A stretch of 6,238 nucleotides of DNA, taken from the NCBI GenBank assembly GCA_021152595.1, contig JAGKVC010000178.1, forward strand, positions 1 through 6,238, written 5' to 3'. The stretch comes from Clostridia bacterium. Its GTDB lineage: Bacteria > Bacillota > Clostridia > Oscillospirales > Ruminococcaceae. Positions within the stretch are counted from its first letter, which is position 1. Each line of letters starts with the position of its first letter. This document shows, piece after piece, positions 1 through 6,238 of this stretch. The notes under the pieces were generated by a model. That model was not told the DNA's origin. It did no database searches and saw only the letters and a list, made by a program, of their open reading frames with translations. The position numbers and the translations under genes were made by a program.

Positions 1-3000
1 ATGATCTTCGAGCAGAATTCTCTGAAGCTGCTCTATATCAACGCTTCGGCTTCCAATTATTTTCCGGATACCAATGAAGATACCGTTTTTTCGGATCTGT
101 TTCAGAATGAAAAAATCGACAATATGCTGAAAGCTGCTGCGGCTTCCGGAAGACTGATTCCGCTGACGCTGGACGATCATCCGTGGTTTCCGGAAAGCGC
201 TGTTCTCCATGCAATCCGTATTCACTGGGAATATCAGGATGTTTTTGTTCTGACCATTGATAAGCGTGCATACGGTCCGCCGCCGGAAGCTCTCCAGCTC
301 ATGAAGGCGGTTCTGACTTCTGCGTATTTTACGGCGGTCCGGATTGATACGATCTCCAAGCGTGCCTCGATCATCAACGATAAGAATCCGCTGATGAATA
401 CGCAGGCATTGTTCCCCTCTTATTCCGCTTATTTTGAGAAATATGCGGAGGCTGTTATTCATCCTGAGGACCGTGAACAGTTCCTTTCATGCTTTTCCGA
501 AGCACAGATCCGGCTGTTTCTTGAGGCGAATACTTCCCCGACCTGTACTGTCCGCCGGTCTGTTGACGAGGAATACCGCTGGGCGAGTTTTACGCTTGCT
601 GCCCTCAATCAGTCCATTGTTCTGCTCTTTGGTAAGGACAGTAATGAACAGCATCTTGTTCAGGAGCGTTCTGACCGCTACCGGAGTGAACTGGAAACTG
701 TTTCGCAGCGCAACAGCTACATCCTGACCGCTGTCGGAGATATTTTCCGTCTGATGGTGCATATTGATCTGCGGACTGAGGATGTTGTGGTATGTTCCGT
801 GCATCCGGATCTTGCGCCGTTCTTTTCCATGGAGCATGTGTATAAATATGACGAAATAGCAGGCCGCCTGATGCAGCTTGTGCATCCGGATGACCGCGAG
901 AAAATGCATATTTTTTCCGATCCGAAAAGTATTTCGGAATATATGGATCCGAATGAAAACAAGATCAGTATGATCTACCGCCGTGTGGCAGTTCAGCAGG
1001 ATCCGAATCTCAACTATCGCTGGACACGTTCTGTCTTTACGGTAATCCGTGAAGAGGACGGCATGCCGGTTGAGGCGGTCTATGCAGTACAGGATATTGA
1101 CGCACAGAAGCGGAAAGAGCTTGCTGCAATCCGTGCGCAGCAGACGATCACAGAGCAGTTCTATACGCTGATCCGGAACCGCTATATCTGGTTCATTGAA
1201 AATGATTACAGCAGAAAAGTCTCCCGATGTTACAGAATTGCAAATCACATGGTTATGCCGCCGATGGAATGTCCGTTCGGACAGTTCTTTGAGCGGATGA
1301 TCATGCCGCACTGCCATCCGGAGGATTATAAGAAAGTTGCGATCGCGCTGCTTCCGCTCACTGCTGAGGAGAGCTACCGGCAGGGCAAGCGGCAGATCTC
1401 GATTGACTATCGCCATAAAACGGAGAACGGCTGGCGCTTTGTCCGCGCAGAAATGTATCTGCAAAAGGATGAGGATGATGTTCTGCATACGATGATCTAC
1501 ATTTCCGATGTGGATGATGAGGTCACGAGCCGAAACAATCTGACACGCTCCGAGCATGAACAGCTTGAAATGCACCGAAAGGTCGATCATCTGCTGACAG
1601 ATACCTTTATTCATGTCGGTGAGGTGGATCTCGATGCAGATACAATCCGGCATTATCATCTCGAAAATGAAGATCTGATTCCGGATTCCGATACCAAGAG
1701 TTTTCAGGATTACTGTGAGCATTATGCGGAACGCTTTGTCCATCCGGATCAGCGTGCAGAGTTTAACCACATCTTCTCCTATGATCATATTCTTCGGGCA
1801 GCGCGTGAGAAGCATGGCGAACTGAAAGAGCTTTTCCTTGTTGATGTTTCCGGCAAAGGTGAATATCTCTGGTGCAATGTCGGCATCAAGTTCCTGACCA
1901 ATGAGAACGGAAAGAGCTTCGCGCTGACCTATGTCGAAAATGTGAATGATGAAATCCAGAACCGCGATTCGCATCTGATTTCGCTCCAGAAGAAAAAAGA
2001 ACAGCTCCTCGCAAATCTGCGCACCAATGAACGTGCTCGAATTCGCCGCGCGCATGTGTTCATGAATATCGCAAGCAGCTTCCAGCTTGCCTTGAATCAG
2101 ATTTACGGTGCAATCGACAAGCTCGAACGCGATTTGCCTGAAAACGCAAGAAAGCATCAGGATACCGGCACAATCTTTGCGGCTTATGAGCGCCTTTCTG
2201 CTATGACGGCATGTACAAAAGATCTGCTGCTGCTGGAAAATAATCAGCTTCCGCTTTTGCGTGAGCCGACCAGTCTGCTGACCTTGATGCAGAAGCTCCG
2301 GCTGAATTCCCGTGAACTGTTTGAGAAAAAACAGATCCGGTTCTATTCCTATACAACGCATGTCAATGATGAGATTGTGCTGTGCGATTCGCGCAGACTC
2401 TCATTCCTCGTTGAAAACATTTTCTTTAATGTGATTCGTTCCCTTCCGGATGAATCGGAGATCTCCCTGCGGCTGGCTGAAACACCGTCCGAGAACGATA
2501 ATCAGGCGATGTATGAATTCTCTCTCGTGATGCAGGGCGACAGCGTTTCTCTTGATATTCAAAGCGGTATTCTGTCCCCGATTCCGCAGAATGATCCGAT
2601 GAAATCCGTTGAAGCGGCTTTCTTCCTGAACAATCCGGATTATCAGCAGTACAATATCTATCTGAGCAAACGTCTGATTGCAATTATGGGCGGTACGCTG
2701 GAATTTGTACCGCTCCCCGATCATGCGAGTGCCGTTGTGCTGCGGATTCCGTTTGAGATTCAGCGTACACCTGTGATTTTCCCGCTGCGTAAGACATTCG
2801 GAAAACGCGCTTTGATCTGGGATTCTCAGCAGGCTGCTGCAATCGCTACCATCGAAATTCTGCGCGAATCCGGTATGCAGAGCGACTGGCAATCTGATCT
2901 GGAAGGTGTCTGCGCATATCTGAAGCTCTCAGAAATGCAGGAAACGCCGTATGATCTGATTGTGCTTCGACGGTCTGATCTGGATATGCAAAAGGAAAAC

Positions 3001-3192
3001 TGCATCACCAGAATCCGAGGACTCTCCCCTGCCGTCCCGATCTTCATGATCGACGATGTGCATACCGAAAAGCAAATGGAGTCCATTGCATCCGAGCGGA
3101 TCTATGATCTGCAAACACCGGTGTTCCGCTCTGATATGGCAAACCTGCTGCGGTCTGTCTTTGAAGAGAACAGTACAACTGAACCAATCTAA
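1..3192 (+). CDS. Multi-PAS hybrid histidine-kinase-like protein with degenerate kinase and receiver domains (probably 5'-partial)
   Basis: A soluble signalling protein of at least 1063 residues with no membrane segment or signal peptide. Residues 1-90 resemble a PAS domain that lacks its first strand and helix, so the ATG at base 1 is probably internal, although a true start cannot be excluded because no upstream sequence is visible. Four PAS_3-like modules follow (about 95-212, 236-370, 380-510, 525-655), joined by charged helical linkers. Residues 665-755 occupy the DHp position, 760-920 the ATPase position, and 933-1055 the receiver position. The H-box stretch 687-703 has Ser693 where His is expected. 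In the ATPase part, N-box Asn806 and Asn810 and a MGGTLEF motif (896-902) remain, but the G1 and G2 glycine motifs do not. In the receiver, Arg990 replaces the phosphoacceptor Asp, Asp1018 the Thr/Ser and Thr1039 the Lys. I infer a non-catalytic sensor or scaffold. The ligand and partners are unknown. Confidence 0.85.
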   Translation: MIFEQNSLKLLYINASASNYFPDTNEDTVFSDLFQNEKIDNMLKAAAASGRLIPLTLDDHPWFPESAVLHAIRIHWEYQDVFVLTIDKRAYGPPPEALQLMKAVLTSAYFTAVRIDTISKRASIINDKNPLMNTQALFPSYSAYFEKYAEAVIHPEDREQFLSCFSEAQIRLFLEANTSPTCTVRRSVDEEYRWASFTLAALNQSIVLLFGKDSNEQHLVQERSDRYRSELETVSQRNSYILTAVGDIFRLMVHIDLRTEDVVVCSVHPDLAPFFSMEHVYKYDEIAGRLMQLVHPDDREKMHIFSDPKSISEYMDPNENKISMIYRRVAVQQDPNLNYRWTRSVFTVIREEDGMPVEAVYAVQDIDAQKRKELAAIRAQQTITEQFYTLIRNRYIWFIENDYSRKVSRCYRIANHMVMPPMECPFGQFFERMIMPHCHPEDYKKVAIALLPLTAEESYRQGKRQISIDYRHKTENGWRFVRAEMYLQKDEDDVLHTMIYISDVDDEVTSRNNLTRSEHEQLEMHRKVDHLLTDTFIHVGEVDLDADTIRHYHLENEDLIPDSDTKSFQDYCEHYAERFVHPDQRAEFNHIFSYDHILRAAREKHGELKELFLVDVSGKGEYLWCNVGIKFLTNENGKSFALTYVENVNDEIQNRDSHLISLQKKKEQLLANLRTNERARIRRAHVFMNIASSFQLALNQIYGAIDKLERDLPENARKHQDTGTIFAAYERLSAMTACTKDLLLLENNQLPLLREPTSLLTLMQKLRLNSRELFEKKQIRFYSYTTHVNDEIVLCDSRRLSFLVENIFFNVIRSLPDESEISLRLAETPSENDNQAMYEFSLVMQGDSVSLDIQSGILSPIPQNDPMKSVEAAFFLNNPDYQQYNIYLSKRLIAIMGGTLEFVPLPDHASAVVLRIPFEIQRTPVIFPLRKTFGKRALIWDSQQAAAIATIEILRESGMQSDWQSDLEGVCAYLKLSEMQETPYDLIVLRRSDLDMQKENCITRIRGLSPAVPIFMIDDVHTEKQMESIASERIYDLQTPVFRSDMANLLRSVFEENSTTEPI
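283..1965 (+). repeat. Array of four tandem PAS_3-type modules within the sensor protein
   Basis: This is a protein-level repeat with a period near 142 residues. Each module carries an HP[ED]D-like motif: HPEDR at 154-158, HPDDR at 295-299, HPED at 439-442 and HPDQR at 581-585. The His-to-His spacings are 141, 144 and 142. Each module then has an aromatic strand motif (YRW 192-194, YRW 339-341, WRF 478-480, YLW 622-624). Three of the four end in a D-rich exit (QDIDAQKR, SDVDDEV, ENVNDEI), and the first ends less typically in GKDSNEQ. Such motifs are typical of the PAS_3 fold with its PAC-like strands. The copies are strongly diverged, so the duplication is old and the units may bind different ligands or serve mainly as dimerisation and signal-relay elements. 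Confidence 0.8.
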
Positions 3193-3240
3193 AAAAGAAA
3201 CCGGATACAGAGTCAAAGGATTCTGTATCCGGTGTTTTTT
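3191..3240. terminator. Bidirectional rho-independent terminator shared by convergent genes
   Basis: A perfect 12-base inverted repeat (ACCGGATACAGA at 3200-3211, TCTGTATCCGGT at 3222-3233) encloses a 10-base loop. It is followed on the plus strand by G and then six T (3235-3240). It is preceded by A-rich sequence (3191-3200), which reads as a T-tract on the minus strand. It therefore can stop transcription of the PAS gene (stop codon 3190-3192) and of the convergent peptidase gene. The peptidase stop codon (3241-3239) sits at the edge of the plus-strand T-tract, so the hairpin lies directly behind both stop codons. Confidence 0.93.
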
Positions 3241-4819
3241 ATTCTGCTGTGTCGATGCCGATCTGCTCAGAGAGTGAATCAGCAAGCTGATTGAGTGTTT
3301 CATCATCAAAGAAATCCGGAAAGCCGCATTCTGCCATGACCTCTTTGAAGGTGTACTGCGCGTTCATGCATGAGCAGGAGCTGAGCTGATCATATATTTC
3401 GAGCGCATTCCGGTGATCCTTTTCGACCAGATCATACATTTCCAGCGCCGGCAATGCGGAAATGCCGTAGCTGATGTAGTAACCGGGCTGTTCATAGAGA
3501 TGCGTTACCTGATAAAGCTCCATATCGACGCCGCTTTGCTCCATGATCTCCGCAAACAACGCAGCGGCTTCAGCAGGCTTCAGGTCATCAAGCTGCTGCG
3601 TAACCTCGTACTCAAATTCGCCGACTGCAAATCCTGCAATCAGGGAATCCAGCAGATCATACAGCACAGTCCGCTGATACAGCGCACCGTCCTCTCCGAA
3701 AATATCCGGATAGTACGGCAGAAACAGCGTGACCATGCTCTGCGACTGTGCTTCTGCAATGTCAAAGTTCATGCTTTGCATATAGACCGGCGTGACGTCG
3801 CGCCAGTCACAATGGAAATGTCCGAATTCATGTGTCACCGTGATAAAATCATAGAACACATCGCTCAGATAGGTATAGATCAGAGCGGATTGTTCGCCGG
3901 GAAGATTGACAGTAAAGCTGCCGTCGTAGCAGTTATTGCCCCTTGCTTCTGTATACAACCGATCGGAAACCAGCTTCGTTACAGACTCGGATATATTTTC
4001 CCCGAGCCGCGGCGCATACTTTTTCAATTCAGCGTAAGGATCAATATTGCACTGCCTGTTCCAGATATCGTCTGTGCCGATCTGCTCTTTGAGCGCGTCC
4101 CGAAGCGGCACAAATTTCTCGAGAACTGTCTGATAGATTGTAGAGGCTTCCTTTGCGGTATAATCGCGCAAATAGTAGTCAAACAGTGCATCTGATACGT
4201 CGTAATCCTTGAGCAGATCCAGATAGATCTTTGCGCAGCGCTTGTTCGTTTCATCCGGATCCATGTCATCATCATAGGCGAGATCATAGTAATCCTGAAT
4301 CAGACCGGAGTGACTGGAAGCGTCACTGCGTGCGTAGGCGATGACGCGCGTCAGATTATTCAATGTGTAATATGAGAGATTTTCAGAATCTGCGTAGGGC
4401 TCGAACAACTCCGGATAAGATGAAGACTGATACCCGTTCGCAAAGAACCACGCTGCGATTTCATCTGCGATGCAGTAATCCTCTGATGTTTCATTGGAGA
4501 GCGCAAACAGATCGTCATTGTTCCAGTCGGAATAGTATTCAATTTGCGCGCGCATCTGAATTGAATATGCAGAATCGACTGCGTCCAGAAATTCGTCGAT
4601 CCGTGTTTGAATCAGTTCGCTTTGTCCGGAATCATTCCAGACCTTGCGGCATTCTTCGGCTTTTGCTTTCAAGGAAGCTGTATCAAACCGCTGATCCTTG
4701 TGATCAGATACGGAATTCTCGGTTTCTGCATCATCCGGAAGTGACAGAAGATCGCATCCGGAGAGCGGAATACACAGTACCAGTGCTGCCAGAACGGATA
4801 TGAAATTTCGATGTCTCAT
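3239..4819 (-). CDS. Secreted M3-family (oligoendopeptidase F / thimet-like) zinc metallopeptidase lipoprotein
   Basis: A 526-residue predicted lipoprotein. It has a basic start (MRHRN), a hydrophobic core and lipobox LSGC with Cys22 as the lipidated residue, followed by a polar, acidic linker. It should be anchored on the outer face of the membrane. The catalytic region shows HEFGH at 330-334 (two zinc-binding His and the catalytic Glu331). The segment DIAEAQSQ follows, with Glu356 matching the third zinc ligand in the VEAPSQ-type motif of M3 enzymes. Further on, a PGYYISYG stretch (445-452) resembles the substrate-contacting Tyr loop of thimet-like peptidases. The His334-to-Glu356 spacing of 22 is close to that of the family. 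The preceding 300 residues are helix-rich, as expected for the M3 lid. Most PepF-type enzymes are cytosolic, so export is notable. Substrates are probably short peptides outside the cell. The start was chosen from the ribosome binding site 6 bases upstream. The gene follows the P-type-ATPase-like gene by 17 bases, suggesting one operon. Confidence 0.87.
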   Translation of the reverse strand: MRHRNFISVLAALVLCIPLSGCDLLSLPDDAETENSVSDHKDQRFDTASLKAKAEECRKVWNDSGQSELIQTRIDEFLDAVDSAYSIQMRAQIEYYSDWNNDDLFALSNETSEDYCIADEIAAWFFANGYQSSSYPELFEPYADSENLSYYTLNNLTRVIAYARSDASSHSGLIQDYYDLAYDDDMDPDETNKRCAKIYLDLLKDYDVSDALFDYYLRDYTAKEASTIYQTVLEKFVPLRDALKEQIGTDDIWNRQCNIDPYAELKKYAPRLGENISESVTKLVSDRLYTEARGNNCYDGSFTVNLPGEQSALIYTYLSDVFYDFITVTHEFGHFHCDWRDVTPVYMQSMNFDIAEAQSQSMVTLFLPYYPDIFGEDGALYQRTVLYDLLDSLIAGFAVGEFEYEVTQQLDDLKPAEAAALFAEIMEQSGVDMELYQVTHLYEQPGYYISYGISALPALEMYDLVEKDHRNALEIYDQLSSCSCMNAQYTFKEVMAECGFPDFFDDETLNQLADSLSEQIGIDTAE

Positions 4820-4825
4820 TGACAT

Positions 4826-4833
4826 CCCCTTTC
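4826..4833 (-). promoter_or_regulatory. Ribosome binding site deciding the peptidase start
   Basis: Read on the minus strand, GAAAGGGG lies 6 bases before the ATG at 4819-4817. A second in-frame ATG at 4825-4823 directly abuts the G-run and would leave no spacer, so the downstream ATG is the better start. Starting further upstream would add about 50 residues of Pro/His/Arg-rich sequence ahead of an otherwise normal lipoprotein signal peptide and would overlap the preceding gene. The site lies in the 17-base gap after the TGA (4839-4837) of the preceding gene. Confidence 0.8.
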
Positions 4834-4836
4834 GGA

Positions 4837-6238
4837 TCAGGTATCCTTCATGCGGATCGTCAGGACTGTTACAATCGTGCAGATCAGATGATAGATCAGC
4901 AGAATGCCGCCGCTGACCTCGTTGTATGCTCCAAGAATAATGAAAATCAGGACAAAAAGGAAACCAAGGCATGCTGTAACAGCCTGAAGGATCAAACCGA
5001 GATTGGCAATCGAACGAATGCGCTTTGCGCCGATGATTGTCTGGATAAAGCCTGCGAGTCTTCCGGCGCAGAGCATGGAGGGCTTTGCTGTCTGGAGCGG
5101 TCTTGTTTCTTCGATAAAATCGGCTTCGTAACGCGCAGGAATAATCTTGACATGCTCCTCACGCATACCGAACAGCTTGGAAATCCGGCGCTGAGAAAGC
5201 ATTGCATCCGTGCTTCTGACAAGCAAAAACAGGTTTTCGCGTTCCAGCTCCTTGAGCCAGTGACGAATGGATTTATTTGCTTCCAGACGGACAATGAACA
5301 GTGCCGCAACGCTTCCGGCTATCGAGAGATAGAGTGCATCTTCGCCGTCCTTGACCATGCTGCGAACCTTTGCCGTTGCAGGGATGCCCTCGATGCTGTG
5401 TTCAATCATCATGTCGCGGGTTCCGAGCAGCACACGCTTATTCTCGATCCATCCGCTGATGCCCTTGCTCTCATCGTAAACATAGTTTTCCACCGGCAGA
5501 AGCAGCGTTTCTTCTGTCAGAATCGCATTGGCGAAAATATCCTTGAGAATACTGCCTGCATGATTTGTCAGGCTTGCTGCATACCGGAGTGCTTCCTCGG
5601 TGTGCGCTTCTCCGACAACCTGAATGGACTCGAGCTTCGTCGATCCCTGCGGAAACAGTGCGGTTGCATCGACCATAACGGTATTGACATCAAAGAAGTC
5701 ATCAACGCTCTGGTAACCGAGCAGCATGCCGCTGTTCCGGATATAATCTCTTGTGCCGGAGAGCATCGGCAGATTGGAGATCAGTGTAATTGCGGTACAT
5801 GCACATGCAGAGAAGCAAAGCGCAAAGATTGAAGTACCGTAGCAGACAGCGCTGTCTACATGGTCGCGCCGCAGCAGTGCAATACCGACTGCAAACAGAC
5901 CTGCCAGAAGCGTGATCAGCGGAACAGCGGTCCGGCAGAATTTGTCGGCAACATCCGTGGAGAACGTGTATTTCAGGAAATCCTCCGGATTGTCAACCGG
6001 CTGCATCGCAGCAAGAATCGGGAAATCCCCTGTTGTACCGCGCGTCAGGTTTTCGGCGCGCTTCTCATCTTCAACATAGTGGATTGCGTATTTTGGGTTG
6101 CCGTCAGTCAGACGCTCAAAATTGTGGAGCGCTCTTGCGGCAATCATTTTTTTACCGATTGCATTGACAACCAGCGAGAACAAACCAATCGAGATATACA
6201 CGGAGACAACACCGGTACGCAGCATGCCCGGACTCGGC
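4837..6238 (-). CDS. P-type-ATPase-like membrane protein with degenerate catalytic motifs (5'-partial at right window edge)
   Basis: The reading frame stays open to the window edge (Pro-Ser-Pro-Gly precedes the first visible Met at 6225), so the N-terminus is missing. Numbering here is from that Met. Hydrophobic segments at about 4-23, 97-117, 126-150, 405-432 and 438-457 flank a large cytosolic region, as in P-type ATPases between M4 and M5. Residues 180-193 (VNTVMVDATALFPQ) align with the phosphorylation segment VDTIVFDKTGTLTE. Asp186 is kept, but DKTGT reads DATAL. A nucleotide-domain-like part has KGISG (254-258) and VLLGTRDMM (265-273), resembling the VLVGN-type motif of heavy-metal pumps. 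The TGD position reads STD (338-340). The GDGIND position reads CAGRLA (386-391), so the Mg-binding Asp residues are gone. The fourth-helix-like segment carries CAC (141-143) where metal pumps have CPC. No TGES actuator motif is seen. I infer a pseudo-pump or a strongly diverged transporter; the substrate is unknown. It is followed by the M3 lipoprotein gene after 17 bases. Confidence 0.72.
   Translation of the reverse strand, partial: PSPGMLRTGVVSVYISIGLFSLVVNAIGKKMIAARALHNFERLTDGNPKYAIHYVEDEKRAENLTRGTTGDFPILAAMQPVDNPEDFLKYTFSTDVADKFCRTAVPLITLLAGLFAVGIALLRRDHVDSAVCYGTSIFALCFSACACTAITLISNLPMLSGTRDYIRNSGMLLGYQSVDDFFDVNTVMVDATALFPQGSTKLESIQVVGEAHTEEALRYAASLTNHAGSILKDIFANAILTEETLLLPVENYVYDESKGISGWIENKRVLLGTRDMMIEHSIEGIPATAKVRSMVKDGEDALYLSIAGSVAALFIVRLEANKSIRHWLKELERENLFLLVRSTDAMLSQRRISKLFGMREEHVKIIPARYEADFIEETRPLQTAKPSMLCAGRLAGFIQTIIGAKRIRSIANLGLILQAVTACLGFLFVLIFIILGAYNEVSGGILLIYHLICTIVTVLTIRMKDT

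Noticed and set aside
487..2361. A 624-codon open frame antisense to the PAS gene
   Set aside because: It is in exact codon register with the sense gene, so it is stopped only by sense TTA, CTA or TCA codons, which this genome rarely uses. The translation is rich in Cys, His and Ile with no recognisable domain, so it is a codon-bias shadow.
1993..2760. Calling the PAS protein an active sensor histidine kinase
   Set aside because: The H-box His is absent (Ser693) and the ATP-lid glycine motifs are missing, so catalytic function is not supported by the sequence.
3056..3277. A short plus-strand frame running across the terminator
   Set aside because: It overlaps the PAS gene in another frame, runs through the hairpin and has no plausible ribosome binding site or domain.
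3413..4195. A 260-codon plus-strand frame opposite the peptidase gene
   Set aside because: It lies in register with the M3 peptidase frame, which holds HEFGH and a lipobox. The antisense product shows no family features.
4820..4972. A longer peptidase start about 51 codons upstream
   Set aside because: It would overlap the preceding gene, put an atypical Pro/His/Arg-rich leader before the signal peptide and ignore the good ribosome binding site at 4826-4833.
4819..5832. A 337-codon plus-strand frame opposite the P-type-ATPase-like gene
   Set aside because: It is also in codon register with the minus-strand gene, which has clear transmembrane and ATPase-like features. Its own product is Cys- and Asn-rich without any domain signal.

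Overview
The window most likely comes from a Gram-positive gut or rumen bacterium of the Bacillota, probably Oscillospiraceae/Ruminococcus-like. This is an inference from the multi-PAS hybrid-kinase architecture, a lipoprotein signal peptide, a purine-rich Shine-Dalgarno site, a rho-independent terminator with T-tracts, and balanced base composition with strong use of CTG/CCG codons and avoidance of TTA, CTA and TCA. No single marker fixes the genus.

Layout: positions 1-3192 (+) encode a large soluble multi-PAS protein ending in histidine-kinase-like and receiver-like regions. Positions 3193-3238 are a 46-base convergent intergenic gap filled by a strong bidirectional hairpin terminator. On the minus strand, reading leftwards from the right edge, there is the C-terminal part of a P-type-ATPase-like membrane protein (4837-6238, cut by the window edge), then 17 bases later a predicted secreted zinc-metallopeptidase lipoprotein of the M3 (oligoendopeptidase F / thimet) type (3239-4819). 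These two look like one transcription unit. Coding density is nearly complete, and no tRNA, rRNA, CRISPR or insertion sequence was seen.

The striking point is that two of the three proteins look like pseudoenzymes. The PAS protein keeps the overall order DHp-CA-REC but has Ser instead of the phosphorylated His, Arg instead of the receiver Asp, and eroded ATP-lid motifs. The P-type-ATPase-like protein keeps one Asp at the phosphorylation site and a nucleotide-domain-like KGISG/LLGTR region, but lacks DKTGT, TGD and GDGIND in their normal form and shows no TGES actuator motif in the visible part. The M3 lipoprotein between them keeps a full set of zinc-site residues and should be active.

How the genes work together is not shown by the sequence. 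The membrane pseudo-transporter and the lipoprotein peptidase are probably co-expressed at the cell envelope. The convergent PAS protein has its own transcript and no demonstrated link to them.
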